A stretch of DNA of 64,000 bases from Acidimicrobiaceae bacterium (GCA_009837445.1 VXTM01000020.1:47694-111693), one strand, 5' to 3'; counted from the first letter of the stretch, positions 26,903-35,911 are shown. Numbers and translations: made by a program. The notes: generated by a model not told the origin, from the sequence alone.

Positions 26903-27610
26903 TCAGCCAGCGTCGGTCGGCGGGCGGCTGCGCATCCGGGCCCGCCAGGCGGTGTCGACCCCTCGCCTGCTGGCCCTGGTCCCCCTCGACCGGCGGAACC
27001 GGCGGCGTGAGCGCGAGCGAACCGGCCGATCCTCCGACGCCTGCCTCCAGACCTTGATGAAACGCTGAACCGCGGTGACCGCGGTTAGTACGAGCATCAG
27101 CCAGAGGGTCCAGATGAGCAGCTCGCTGAATAGCAGGCCGAAGCCGAGCACGATGAATCGCTCGGCCCGCTCCATGATGCCGCCCTTGGCGTTGTAGCCG
27201 AGCGACTCCGCCTTGGCCCGCTGGTAGGAGACCAGCATGGCGAGGCTCATCACCGCCACCGGCAGCATCATGATGTGGCCCGGCTCGGTGTCCGACAGGT
27301 ACCAGGCCAGGCCGCCGAAGAGCAGCGCGTCGGTGAGGCGGTCCGACACCGAGTCGAAGAACGCGCCCCGCTGCGAGGACGTGCCTGAGGCCTTGGCCAC
27401 CGCACCGTCGAGGGCGTCGGGAATGCCGGTCAGGACCAGCAGCAGGAATCCCAGCCGCAGGTGGCCGGTCGCGATGGCGACGGCCGCGCCGGTGGCCATC
27501 ACAATGCCGGTGATGGTCACCATGTCGGCGGTCACGCCGGTGCGGCGCAGCGACACGCCTATCGGTGTGAGCCCTCGGTCGACTGCCTCGCGCCAGTTTC
27601 CGTCGAACAT
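26903..27610 (-). CDS. pgsA: CDP-alcohol phosphatidyltransferase, probable phosphatidylinositol phosphate synthase
   Basis: A 235-residue membrane enzyme. The CDP-alcohol motif D-x2-D-G-x2-A-x(9)-G-x3-D-x3-D is present as DALDGAVAK ... RGAFFDSVSD (D65, D68, G69, G82, D86, D90), with Lys in place of the common Arg after Ala. Several helices follow, and the C-terminus is strongly basic. Its place at the head of the acyltransferase-pimA unit makes inositol phosphate the likely acceptor rather than glycerol phosphate. Confidence 0.9.
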   Translation of the reverse strand: MFDGNWREAVDRGLTPIGVSLRRTGVTADMVTITGIVMATGAAVAIATGHLRLGFLLLVLTGIPDALDGAVAKASGTSSQRGAFFDSVSDRLTDALLFGGLAWYLSDTEPGHIMMLPVAVMSLAMLVSYQRAKAESLGYNAKGGIMERAERFIVLGFGLLFSELLIWTLWLMLVLTAVTAVQRFIKVWRQASEDRPVRSRSRRRFRRSRGTRASRRGVDTAWRARMRSRPPTDAG

Positions 27611-27687
27611 TCACCTGCTCCGGGTCGGCTGTGGCTGAACGCTACCAGCTTGGTGCAGCTTGCCCCGGCGGGCGCTGCGGGCGTCCG

Positions 27688-27723
27688 CTTGCTCGCACGG
27701 GCTTCGCCCTACTCGCTCGCAAG
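27688..27723. other. Imperfect hairpin in the 162 bp gap before pgsA
   Basis: The outer arms CTTGC and GCAAG and the inner arms GGGC and GCCC around a TTC loop can pair, with unpaired bases between. It lies between the stop of the 186-residue membrane protein gene and the pgsA start, so it could end transcription of the former; no T-run follows on either strand. The rest of the gap shows nothing I can name. Confidence 0.4.
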
Positions 27724-27772
27724 TCGAACACCCGCATCGCTCGCCTGGGTGGTCGCGGTGCCGGCGGGGCAC

Positions 27773-28333
27773 TCAGGCTTCGAGGCCGGTCCAGTCCTCG
27801 GGGTTGTCCTCTACGAAGCACCCCACTACCGCGCCGTCCACCCCGTCGACCAGCACGAGTCCCCGGCTCGACGGCGACGGCTCGTTAGAGTACAGCAGGA
27901 TGCGCCACGTCGGGCGGCTGCGCAGGCCCCGCCAGGCGAGCTGTGCCGACGCGTGGCCTACCGGGAAGCCGACCTCCCGGGTGGCCGAGACCAGCGCGTC
28001 GTTCTCGTCGACGGCCAGGTTCCAGCCCGCTTGTAGGCAGTAGAGGCCGAAGAGGATCAGGCCGATCCCGCCGGCGATGAAGCCGCCGTTGACGAGCACG
28101 GCGTCGGAATCGGCGGCCAATGGCACCACGATGGCGGCTGCTCCGATCAGCAGGTAGAGCACTCCAGCGATGCGGCGCCTGTTGTTGTTCGGGAACAGGT
28201 ACGGGCCTACGTATCCGGACGCGTCGAGGTCGTCGGGGAGCTTGTCCCGCACCTCGGCATCGCTGGGTGCCGCACCGGTCGCCGCCGCGCCGGCGAGCCC
28301 TGCTTCGTCGCCCGCGGCCGGTTCCTGGGTCAC
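27773..28333 (-). CDS. Hypothetical two-helix membrane protein
   Basis: A 186-residue protein I do not recognise. An Ala/Asp/Glu-rich N-terminal 45 residues lead to YVGPYLFPNNNRRRIAGVLY, two membrane helices (about residues 56-75 and 82-103), and a soluble C-terminal part (WRGLRSRPTWRILLYSNEPS) of mixed strands that ends in acidic residues. The layout suggests a cytoplasmic domain on a hairpin anchor. It is 28 bp after an SDR gene on the same strand and separated from pgsA by 162 bp. Its codon use looks like its neighbours. Confidence 0.65.
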   Translation of the reverse strand: MTQEPAAGDEAGLAGAAATGAAPSDAEVRDKLPDDLDASGYVGPYLFPNNNRRRIAGVLYLLIGAAAIVVPLAADSDAVLVNGGFIAGGIGLILFGLYCLQAGWNLAVDENDALVSATREVGFPVGHASAQLAWRGLRSRPTWRILLYSNEPSPSSRGLVLVDGVDGAVVGCFVEDNPEDWTGLEA

Positions 28334-28361
28334 GACCGCAGGATAGGTCGACCCGACGCTT

Positions 28362-29144
28362 TCAGGCCGGGGGCCAGGCCAGGCCGCCGTCGACCTTGAT
28401 GACCGCGCCCGTGGTGTAGCTGGAGGCCGAGGAGGCCAGGTAGAGAGCAGTGCCGACGATCTCGTCGGGACGACCGCCCCGGCCCATCGGTATGCGCTGC
28501 CGGGCCGTCTTAGCGAAGTCCTCGAGGTCCCACGCCTTGGAGATGTCGGTCAGGAACGGTCCCGGCATGATGCAGTTGACGCGGATCTTGGGCCCGAGCA
28601 TGTGGGCCAGGGCGACGGTCAGATTGTTGAGTCCCGCCTTGGCCATCCCGTAGGGCACCTCGACGGCGCTGGGCTGCACCGCGGCGATGCTTGACACGTT
28701 GATGATGCTGCCCTCCGCGTCGCGGGCCAGCATCTGCTCGGCCACCAGCGCGCACAGCCGGAACGGGCCCTTGAGGTTCAGGCCGATCACGCTGTCGAAG
28801 AGACGCTCGGAGACCTCAACCAGCGAGGGGTACAGCGGCGAGCTGCCTGCATTGTTCACCAGCACGTCGATTGGGCCGAGCCGTTCGGTGACCTCCTCGA
28901 CGAATGGCTCGCACTGGTCCCACCGCCCCGCATGCAGGCCCAGGCCGATGACCTCGGAGCCCGACGCCGCCGAAATCTCGTTCGCGGCGGCCTCGCATGC
29001 GTCCTGCTTGCGGCTGGCGATGGCCACACGCGCCCCGCGGTGGGCGAAGGCCGACGCCATCTCACGGCCCAGACCGCGGGAGCCTCCGGTGATCGCCACG
29101 ACCTTGCCCTCAAGATCGAACAGTGGGTCGTGGCCGTTGGTCAT
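28362..29144 (-). CDS. SDR family oxidoreductase
   Basis: A 260-residue classical short-chain dehydrogenase. The cofactor site is GGSRGLGREMASAF, then NNAGSSPLYPS, a serine in INVSSIAAVQ, and the catalytic Y-x3-K in VPYGMAKAGLNN. The Arg after the second strand (ASRKQD) favours NADP(H). C-terminal GRGGRPDEIVGTALYLASS is standard. The substrate is unknown; the acyl-CoA dehydrogenase gene 29 bp upstream on the same strand suggests lipid or ketone turnover. Confidence 0.85.
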   Translation of the reverse strand: MTNGHDPLFDLEGKVVAITGGSRGLGREMASAFAHRGARVAIASRKQDACEAAANEISAASGSEVIGLGLHAGRWDQCEPFVEEVTERLGPIDVLVNNAGSSPLYPSLVEVSERLFDSVIGLNLKGPFRLCALVAEQMLARDAEGSIINVSSIAAVQPSAVEVPYGMAKAGLNNLTVALAHMLGPKIRVNCIMPGPFLTDISKAWDLEDFAKTARQRIPMGRGGRPDEIVGTALYLASSASSYTTGAVIKVDGGLAWPPA

Positions 29145-29173
29145 CGAGACCCTCCTCGCAAGGTCGGGCGCGC

Positions 29174-30412
29174 TCAGATAGGCAGGTTGCCGGTGGCCCG
29201 CCGGGTGGTGCCCTCGTCGGTGTAGGCGGCGATGGTGCGCTGGGCGATGCGCATCTGATGGACCTCGTCGGCGCCGTCGGCGAAGCGGGCCCAGCGGGCG
29301 TGCTGGAACATGTGGGCCAGCGGGGTGTCGGTGGAGTAGCCGAGGGCTCCGTGGACCTGGATCGAGCGGTCGACGACCCGGTTGAGCATGTTGGCCACGA
29401 AGTGCTTGGCCATCGACACCTCCGACTTGAAGTCATCGCCCCGGTCGATCTTGTGGGCGGCGTGCAGCACCATCAGCTTGGCCTGGTACAGCTCCATGGC
29501 CGAGTCGGCGATCATCCACTGGATCCCCTGCTTCTCGGCCAGCAGCGAGCCGTGCGAGAAGCGGTTGAGGGAGCGATCGACCATCATGTCCAGCGCGGTC
29601 TCGGCCTGGGCGATCCACCGCATGCAGTGGGCCAGCCGGGCCGGTCCCAGCCGGTACTGGCCCAGCAGATGGCCCTGGCCCCGCCCGCCGAGCATCTGGT
29701 CGTTGTGGACCCGGAGGTCCTCGATGAGGATCTCGCTGTGGCCGGTGCTGCCGTGCATGGTCTCGATCTGGCGCACCTCGGTCCATCCCTCATGGGGCAG
29801 GTCGATGATGAAGGCGCTGTTGGCGGCCTGGGGGATGTCGGGATCGTCCTCGGTGCGGCACACAAGGATGGCGAAGTTGGCCCGGTGGGCGTTGGAGATG
29901 AACCACTTGTGCCCGTTGATCACCCACTCGTCGCCGTCGGGGTAGGCCCGGGTCTGGATCAGGGTCGGGTCCGAGCCGGCCACCTCCGGCTCGGTCATGG
30001 CGAAGCACGACCACGCCTTGCCCTCGCACAGCGGGCGCAGGTACTTCTCGGCCTGCTCGGGCGTGGCCCAGTGCAGCAGGGTGTGCATGTTGCCCTCGTC
30101 GGGGGCCTGGCAGTTGAGCACCCAGGGTCCGTAGTAGGACTTGGCCGCCTCGGCCTGCACCATCGCCAGCGCCACATGTCCGAGGCCCATGCCTCCCCAC
30201 TCGGACGGCATGTGCGGCAGCCACAGTCCGGCGGTCCGAGCCTGCTTGCGCAGGTCGATCAGCACGCTCACCCGGTCGCCGCCGGTGAGGGGCTCACCGC
30301 CGTCGCGGCCCCCGATGCGGCCCTCGGCCGGCTTGACGACATCGTCAATGAACGAGCGGACCCGGGCCCTGATGTCCTCGAGCTCTTCGGACAGCGTGAA
30401 GTCGATGGCCAT
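29174..30412 (-). CDS. Acyl-CoA dehydrogenase family protein
   Basis: A 412-residue FAD enzyme starting at the ATG of MAIDFTLSEELEDIRARV. It shows CFAMTEPEVAGSDPT (FAD/substrate strand), VINGHKWFISNAHRANF, LGQYRLGPARLAHCMRW, and near the C-terminus QVHGALGYSTDTPLAHMFQ followed by GADEVHQMRIAQR. It would oxidise an acyl-CoA to the enoyl-CoA; substrate length cannot be told. An in-frame codon 25 residues earlier is less likely because that leader is unlike the family. It diverges from the acetoacetate-decarboxylase-like gene across 89 bp. Confidence 0.9.
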   Translation of the reverse strand: MAIDFTLSEELEDIRARVRSFIDDVVKPAEGRIGGRDGGEPLTGGDRVSVLIDLRKQARTAGLWLPHMPSEWGGMGLGHVALAMVQAEAAKSYYGPWVLNCQAPDEGNMHTLLHWATPEQAEKYLRPLCEGKAWSCFAMTEPEVAGSDPTLIQTRAYPDGDEWVINGHKWFISNAHRANFAILVCRTEDDPDIPQAANSAFIIDLPHEGWTEVRQIETMHGSTGHSEILIEDLRVHNDQMLGGRGQGHLLGQYRLGPARLAHCMRWIAQAETALDMMVDRSLNRFSHGSLLAEKQGIQWMIADSAMELYQAKLMVLHAAHKIDRGDDFKSEVSMAKHFVANMLNRVVDRSIQVHGALGYSTDTPLAHMFQHARWARFADGADEVHQMRIAQRTIAAYTDEGTTRRATGNLPI

Positions 30413-30501
30413 GGGCTGCTCCTGGGTCGCGGCCCCCACAGTCTGCCCGGGAGCGCTCGGCTCCAATACGCTGAGCCGGTCCGGCAAGGACAGGAGGCAG
30501 C
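30413..30501. promoter_or_regulatory. Divergent promoter gap between the acyl-CoA dehydrogenase and ADC-like genes
   Basis: The 89 bp separate two divergent starts and must hold both promoters unless they are read from outside. A clear ribosome binding site AGGAGG sits at 30492-30497, four bases before the GTG at 30502. I see no convincing -35/-10 pair in the GC-rich sequence. Confidence 0.5.
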
Positions 30502-31266
30502 GTGACCGAGACTCCGATGAGCCGTCCCGGCGAGGTGGCCGGATGGCCGAAGCTGGTTGTGACCTATCGAACCGACCCGGCCGGGGTGGCGCAGCTCGTG
30601 CCGCCCGGACTGGTTCCGGGCGAGCCGGTGGTGACCGTGGGCGTCTACTGCGTGCCCATCCTCGGCGAGCCGGAGTACGGCATCAGTGTGAAGGTGCCGA
30701 CGTCGTGGCAGGGCACCGAGGGCCTATACAACCTGGGCATGGGCATCGACCAGGAAGCGGCGGTGTCCATCAGCCACGAGACCAACGGCCAACCCAAGTT
30801 CCTGTGCGACATCGACTACTACCGCCTCGGCGACCATGTGGCCGCCCGGGCCACCCATCAGGGCTACACCTTCGTGGAGTTCAGCGGCGACGTGACCGGG
30901 CCGGCCGACGTGACGCCGGGCGACGTGAGCGATCACGAGTGGTGGATCAAGTACTCGCGGGCCATCGGCGGGGCCGACCGCTCCTACGACTTCCCGCCCC
31001 ATGTGGTGGACGTGGCCACCACCTTCGAGCAGAGGCACGTCGAGAGCATCGACGGCGAGCTGAAGCTGCTTGACAGCCCGTGGGACCCGATCGCCCGTTA
31101 CCTTCCGATCCGGGAGCAGCTGTCGGCCCAGCTGGTGACCCATGTGGCCAAGGCCCGCAGCATCACCAACGCCGGACCACTCGACCCCGACGCCTTCTGG
31201 CCCCACGCCGACACCATCGGCGCCTCCCGCTGGCCCGGAACCAGGGGCGGGCCCCGCGCCGACTGA
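30502..31266 (+). CDS. Acetoacetate decarboxylase family protein
   Basis: A 254-residue ADC-superfamily protein, the first plus-strand gene here. The family's Schiff-base lysine is plausibly K99 in SHETNGQPKFLCDI, keeping the E-x5-K spacing, and YNLGMGIDQEAAV lies before it. True acetoacetate decarboxylases make acetone; many ADC-like proteins act on other keto acids, so the substrate is open. The GTG start is supported by an AGGAGG site. Its end is only 8 bp from the end of a convergent SDR gene. Confidence 0.83.
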   Translation: MTETPMSRPGEVAGWPKLVVTYRTDPAGVAQLVPPGLVPGEPVVTVGVYCVPILGEPEYGISVKVPTSWQGTEGLYNLGMGIDQEAAVSISHETNGQPKFLCDIDYYRLGDHVAARATHQGYTFVEFSGDVTGPADVTPGDVSDHEWWIKYSRAIGGADRSYDFPPHVVDVATTFEQRHVESIDGELKLLDSPWDPIARYLPIREQLSAQLVTHVAKARSITNAGPLDPDAFWPHADTIGASRWPGTRGGPRAD

Positions 31267-31274
31267 AGCTCAGC

Positions 31275-32201
31275 TCAGGTGGCGAGGCTGTGGCCGGGGG
31301 GCATCTCGGCCCGGCCGATGGCCTCAGCCCGAGAGTGCAGCAGCTCGGCGGTCCCGTCGAGGTCGCGGGAGATGATGTAACGGCGCTCGGCCACGCCGTC
31401 GAGCACGAACTCTCCGAGCTCGTCGAGATCGGCCACCTCCGGCTCCTGCCCGCGCATCTCAGTCACGATCTCCTTGAGCTGCTCGAACGTGAGGCTGCCT
31501 CGGCCCGTGCCCTCCCCCACCCGCTGCAGGTGCTCGGGACGGTTGCGCTGGGCGTTGAACAGGCCGGTGTCCATCATTCCGCCCGACGGGTAGAACACCG
31601 ACGCCCGCAGGTTGGTGCCCTCGCTGATGAGGTTGTGGTTGAGGGCCTCTGTGAAGCAGCTGGCGGCCGCCTTCGAGGACGCGTACACCGACGCGGTCGG
31701 CACTGGGGCGAACCCGCCGTCGCCCGATGATGTGACGATCACCTGGCCTGGCTCGCCCGACTCGATCATGCGGGGCACGAACGCCCACGTGCAGATGGCC
31801 ACGCCGAAGACGTTGACGCCGAAGCACCAGCGCCAGTCGTTGGGCTCCTGCTGCCAGGGCTTGCCTCCGCCGCCCGAGGTGACTCCCGCGTTGCAGAACA
31901 GCAGGTTGCAGCCGCCGTAGGTGTCGAAGATATGGTCGGCCAGCGCGGTGACGGACTGCTCGTCGCTCACGTCGGTTCGTACGCCCTCGACCGGCCCCAG
32001 GGGCGTCAACTCCTCCACCGCCCGCTCCAGAACCGGCTCCTCGATGTCGGCGATCACCACCCGCGCCCGCCGGCGTAGCAAGGCCTTGACGATGCCTTTG
32101 CCTATGCCGCTGGCTCCGCCGGTGACGACGGCCGTCATGCCCTCGATGGGCAGCCGGTCCTGTCCGGCGCGAGCCTCGTCGGCGGGTTGGGAGCCGTTCA
32201 T
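31275..32201 (-). CDS. SDR family oxidoreductase
   Basis: A 308-residue short-chain dehydrogenase. It has TGGASGIGKGIVKALL for the dinucleotide, with an Asp at the end of strand 2 (VIADIEE) that favours NAD(H), CNAGVTSGGGG, a serine in VTSSGDGGF, and the Y-x3-K in VYASSKAAASCF. The C-terminal ~60 residues extend past the core. It forms a minus-strand unit with the next SDR gene (31 bp gap). Confidence 0.85.
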   Translation of the reverse strand: MNGSQPADEARAGQDRLPIEGMTAVVTGGASGIGKGIVKALLRRRARVVIADIEEPVLERAVEELTPLGPVEGVRTDVSDEQSVTALADHIFDTYGGCNLLFCNAGVTSGGGGKPWQQEPNDWRWCFGVNVFGVAICTWAFVPRMIESGEPGQVIVTSSGDGGFAPVPTASVYASSKAAASCFTEALNHNLISEGTNLRASVFYPSGGMMDTGLFNAQRNRPEHLQRVGEGTGRGSLTFEQLKEIVTEMRGQEPEVADLDELGEFVLDGVAERRYIISRDLDGTAELLHSRAEAIGRAEMPPGHSLAT

Positions 32202-32231
32202 GGGCCGGAGGGTAGCCCGCCGCTTCTGCGG

Positions 32232-33206
32232 TCAGGAGTCAGCGAGGGAGAGGCCGACCAGGCTCTCGCTGAGTTCCCACAACCGTCCGGCCGTGGCCGG
32301 GTTGTCGATCCACGGCTCGTAGCCCCGGTCTCCGGGGCCGGGAGCCGTGGTCCCGCAATCGGCCAGGTACCCGCCGTTGTGGGCGCTGATGTCGGCGGAG
32401 GTGGCCGCCCAGACTTGGGTGGCCGCGCCCGCTTCGACGCTCTTGAACCGCATGCCGCCGCTGGAGCCTCCGCCCTGCCGCGCCGCGCTCGCTCGCCTCC
32501 GGGCCATCAGTGTCTCGGTCAACTCCGGCGTCAGGTGGCGGCCGAGACGGGTGACGATGGCGCCCGGGTGGACCGAGAACGACAGCAACCCGTCGCCGGC
32601 CCGGCGTGCGAGTTCGGCCGCGAAGTGGGCGTTGGCGCTCTTGGACCGCCCGTAGGCGACCCAGGCGTCGTAAGGGGTGGTCTCGAAGTTCGGATCATCG
32701 AGGTCGACATCGGATATGCGGTGCCCGCCCGACGACAGGGTCACCACCCTCGGGTTCTGGGCCGCGCGCAGCAGGGGCATCAGCCGCACGGTCAACGCGA
32801 AGTGGCCGAGGTGGTTGGTACCGAACTGCGTCTCGAACCCGTCGGCGGTGCGGCCCTCGGGACAGGCCATGACGCCGGCATTGTTGATCAGGACATCGAC
32901 GCGATCGAGCACGCCGGCGGCGTGCTCTGCGAATTGGGCCACGCTGGACAGGTCGGCAAGGTCCAGTTGGTGCAGAGACAGGCCTGCGTCCGGGACAGCG
33001 GCGCGGATCCGCTGCGCGACCTCTGCGTTGCTCCCGGTGTCGCGGGCCGCCATGGCGACGTGGGCACCGCGGGACGCCAGCCCCCGGACCGACTCCTCAC
33101 CCAGCCCGCTCGAGGATCCGGTCACGACGAACACGCGCCCGGACAGGTCGACGCCGTCCAGGACCTCGTCGACGGTCGAATCCCGATCGAACTCGCGCAC
33201 GCTCAC
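32232..33206 (-). CDS. SDR family oxidoreductase (retinol dehydrogenase-like)
   Basis: A ~324-residue SDR with VVTGSSSGLGEESVRGLASR, AARD at the end of strand 2 (NADP-type), INNAGVMACPEGRT, TLSSGGHR and Y-x3-K in AYGRSKSANAHF; this is the layout of the retinol-dehydrogenase/WWOX-like group. Two in-frame GTGs, 33206 and 33200, follow the molybdopterin oxidoreductase stop; an AAGGA at 33210-33214 is better spaced for the second. The upstream open frame is shadow. Confidence 0.82.
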   Translation of the reverse strand: MSVREFDRDSTVDEVLDGVDLSGRVFVVTGSSSGLGEESVRGLASRGAHVAMAARDTGSNAEVAQRIRAAVPDAGLSLHQLDLADLSSVAQFAEHAAGVLDRVDVLINNAGVMACPEGRTADGFETQFGTNHLGHFALTVRLMPLLRAAQNPRVVTLSSGGHRISDVDLDDPNFETTPYDAWVAYGRSKSANAHFAAELARRAGDGLLSFSVHPGAIVTRLGRHLTPELTETLMARRRASAARQGGGSSGGMRFKSVEAGAATQVWAATSADISAHNGGYLADCGTTAPGPGDRGYEPWIDNPATAGRLWELSESLVGLSLADS

Positions 33207-33213
33207 CGATCCT

Positions 33214-35412
33214 TCAGGCGGGGGCGACTTCGACGGGGATGCCGTTGACGGCCGCGTTCCCCGAGGGCACGTCCACGAAGTCGGGCGGAGCCAGCAGGTT
33301 GTTGTTAACGCCGGCATGCTCACGGGCCACCGACAGGCGGGTGCCGGGCTTGTCGTGGCCCCAGCCGTGGGGCAGGGACACCACTCCGGGCATCATCTCG
33401 TCGCTGATCTCGGCGGGCACCTCGATGGAGCCGTTGGAGGACGAGACGACGGCGATAGCCCCGTCGGTGACGCCGCGGGTGGCGGCATCGTCGGGATGGA
33501 TGAGCAGCGTGCAGCGGTCCTTGCCGCTGACCAGCACCCTGACGTTGTGCATCCACGAGTTGTTGGAGCGCAGGTGGCGGCGGCTGGTCAGCACCAGCGG
33601 CTCGGCCGGGCGGTCCAGCCGCGCGGCGAGGCGATCGATGTCGGCGGTGATGTGGTCAGGGGCCAGGTCGACCTTACCGTCGTCGTGCAGCACGATCTCG
33701 TCTATGCGGGGCACCATGGGGCCGAAGTCGATGCCGTCGGGATGCGCTCTGAGCTTGGCCAGCGTGAGCCCGCCGGGGTTCTCGCCGTAGCGGTCGCCCC
33801 AGGGGCCCATCCGGATCGACAGGTCGTACAGGCGATCCGGTCCCGGCTCGGGCGCGGCGGCCAGCGCCGTCTCAGGGTCGGCGCCCGAGAGGGCGGCCAT
33901 GTTCGAGAAGTAGCCGTCGTCGATGGCGGCCGCGTCCGTGTCGGGCGGGATCCCGGCGCAGACGGCACCCAGGCGGAGCAGGATCTCCCACTCGTGGGGC
34001 CGGCCGTCGGCGGGCGGGAACAGCGGCGGCGACCACTTGGCCGCGGAGCGGGTGGCCCACCCCCACAGCAGCTCGTCGCAGTGGGGCTGCTCCAGCGCGG
34101 ACAGACCCGGCAGGATCACGTCGGCGTGGCGCGACGTCTCGTTGAGGGCGTTGTCGAGCGAGATCATGGCGTCGAGCTGGGGCAGGGCCGCGTCGAGGCG
34201 GCCGGAGTCGGGCGCCGAGATCACCGGATTGCCGCAGATCACCACCAGGGCCTTGATCTGGCCGGGCCCGGGCGTGTCGATCTCCTCGGCCAGGCACGAC
34301 ACCGGGAACTGTCCGAGCGCCTCCGGGGCGCCCCGCACCCGGCTGTGCCAGCGGCCGAAGCCCTTGGGCGTGCCCCAGTCCTGCTGGGCCGCGGGCACGG
34401 CCACCGGCTTGGCCCACATCAGGCCGCCTACCGAGTCGAGGTTGCCGGTCAGAACGCAGATCACGTCGGGCAGCCACGACGCCAGGGTGCCGAACTCCTG
34501 GTTGCAGGTACCGATGCGGGCGTACCAGGCGGCCCGGTCGGCGGCCGCGAACTCGCGGGCAAGAGTGCGGATTGCCTCCGGTGTGGTCCCGCAGGCGCCG
34601 GCCACCCGCTCGGGCGGGAATCCGGCCGAGATCCGGCGGACCTCCTCGACGCCCTTGAGCCGGTCGGCCAGATGCCCGAGCCGGACTAGGCCGTCGGCGA
34701 ACAGCACGTTGACCACGGCCAGCTGCAGCAGGGCGTCGGTTCCGGGCCTCACCGGCAGCCACTGGTCGGCGTGCTTGACCGTCCCGGTGCGGCGAGGGTC
34801 GATGACCACCACCTTGCCGCGCTCTCGGACCCGATCCAGGGCGGCGGGCACATCGGCGTGGGCCAGCAGGCTGCCCTGGCTGGCATGGGGGTTGGCCCCC
34901 TGCACCACCATGAAGTCGGTGCGCTCGATGTCGGGCGCCGGGATGCGCCAGGCCTGGCCGTACATCAGCTGGCACACGACGTTCTTGGGCCACTGGTCCA
35001 CGGTCCCGGCCGAGTAGATCACTGGCAGGCCGGCGAGGCCCATGAACAGCCCCACGTAGCGGCTGATCGAGTAGTTGTGGGCCGCCGGGTTGCCCACGTA
35101 TGCGGTGATCGCCTCTACTCCGTGCTCGGCCCGCACTCCGCCGATTAGCTCCGCGCACCGCGCAAACGCGCCGTCCCAGCTCGTCTCGACGAAGTCACCC
35201 GAGGAGTTGCGGACCAGAGGCACGCGGAGCCGGTCGGGGTCGGCGTGAAGGTGCCCCAGGGTGGTGCCCTTCGGGCAGATGTAGCCCCTGGACCACACGT
35301 CGTTGCGGTTGGGACGGATCAGCTTGACCTCGCCGCCAGCGTGGTGCACCTCCAGCCCGCACATCGCCTCGCACAGCGGGCAGGTCCGGATGTGAATGCT
35401 GCGTTCCGTCAC
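33214..35412 (-). CDS. Molybdopterin-dependent oxidoreductase (DMSO reductase/formate dehydrogenase-like family)
   Basis: A 732-residue enzyme with an N-terminal 4Fe-4S site C11-x2-C14-x3-C18-x27-C46 (CPLCEAMCG ... YICPKG). Then come the bis-molybdopterin segments GANPHASQG, VVIDPRRTGT, ICGNPVISAP and SRHADVILPG, and the C-terminal barrel SLPHGWGHDKPG. There is no in-frame stop that would suggest selenocysteine, and the molybdenum ligand cannot be fixed by eye. The function could be formate oxidation or another two-electron reaction. The start is GTG. The SDR gene follows after 7 bp. Confidence 0.85.
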   Translation of the reverse strand: MTERSIHIRTCPLCEAMCGLEVHHAGGEVKLIRPNRNDVWSRGYICPKGTTLGHLHADPDRLRVPLVRNSSGDFVETSWDGAFARCAELIGGVRAEHGVEAITAYVGNPAAHNYSISRYVGLFMGLAGLPVIYSAGTVDQWPKNVVCQLMYGQAWRIPAPDIERTDFMVVQGANPHASQGSLLAHADVPAALDRVRERGKVVVIDPRRTGTVKHADQWLPVRPGTDALLQLAVVNVLFADGLVRLGHLADRLKGVEEVRRISAGFPPERVAGACGTTPEAIRTLAREFAAADRAAWYARIGTCNQEFGTLASWLPDVICVLTGNLDSVGGLMWAKPVAVPAAQQDWGTPKGFGRWHSRVRGAPEALGQFPVSCLAEEIDTPGPGQIKALVVICGNPVISAPDSGRLDAALPQLDAMISLDNALNETSRHADVILPGLSALEQPHCDELLWGWATRSAAKWSPPLFPPADGRPHEWEILLRLGAVCAGIPPDTDAAAIDDGYFSNMAALSGADPETALAAAPEPGPDRLYDLSIRMGPWGDRYGENPGGLTLAKLRAHPDGIDFGPMVPRIDEIVLHDDGKVDLAPDHITADIDRLAARLDRPAEPLVLTSRRHLRSNNSWMHNVRVLVSGKDRCTLLIHPDDAATRGVTDGAIAVVSSSNGSIEVPAEISDEMMPGVVSLPHGWGHDKPGTRLSVAREHAGVNNNLLAPPDFVDVPSGNAAVNGIPVEVAPA

Positions 35413-35473
35413 TGATGCACCTCTGGCTTCGGTTCGGGCCGGGCGTCGATCCTAGGGGCGGCGGCTTGCCGGG

Positions 35474-35911
35474 TCAGACTTCGAGCATCAGGGTGACGGG
35501 GCCGTCGTTGGTCAGCTCGACCACCATGTTGGCCCCGAACGAACCGGTGGCCACGGTGGCCCCCAGACGGCGCAGCTCAGCGACGAGTTCGTCGATCAAC
35601 TTGTTGGCCTCATCCGGCGCGGCGGCCGCGATGAACGAGGGGCGCCTGCCCTTGCGGGTGTCGCCGTACAGCGTGAACTGGCTTACCACCATCAGCTCGC
35701 CGCTGTTGTCGGCCACTGGCCGGTTCATGTGGCCTTTCTCGTCGGCGAAGATGCGCAGATTCCACAATTTGGCAGCCAGCTTCACCACCGCGTCCCGGTC
35801 GTCACCGTGGGTGACACCGACCAGGCAGCACAAGCCCGGACCGATCTCGCCGATGACCTGACCGTCCACCCGCACCCGGGCTTCGGTAACCCGCTGGACC
35901 AGGGCTCTCAC
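35474..35911 (-). CDS. dtd: D-aminoacyl-tRNA deacylase
   Basis: A 145-residue DTD that removes D-amino acids (and Gly) from tRNA. It starts [16 protein letters not shown], and both active-site motifs are present: [17 protein letters not shown] and [12 protein letters not shown] (the cross-subunit GP dipeptide). The GTG overlaps the stop of the EamA gene by 4 bp. Confidence 0.96.
   Translation of the reverse strand: MRALVQRVTEARVRVDGQVIGEIGPGLCCLVGVTHGDDRDAVVKLAAKLWNLRIFADEKGHMNRPVADNSGELMVVSQFTLYGDTRKGRRPSFIAAAAPDEANKLIDELVAELRRLGATVATGSFGANMVVELTNDGPVTLMLEV

Noticed and set aside
33214..35412. Selenocysteine in the molybdopterin oxidoreductase
   Set aside because: There is no internal in-frame TGA and no reason to assume one; the Mo ligand is left unassigned.
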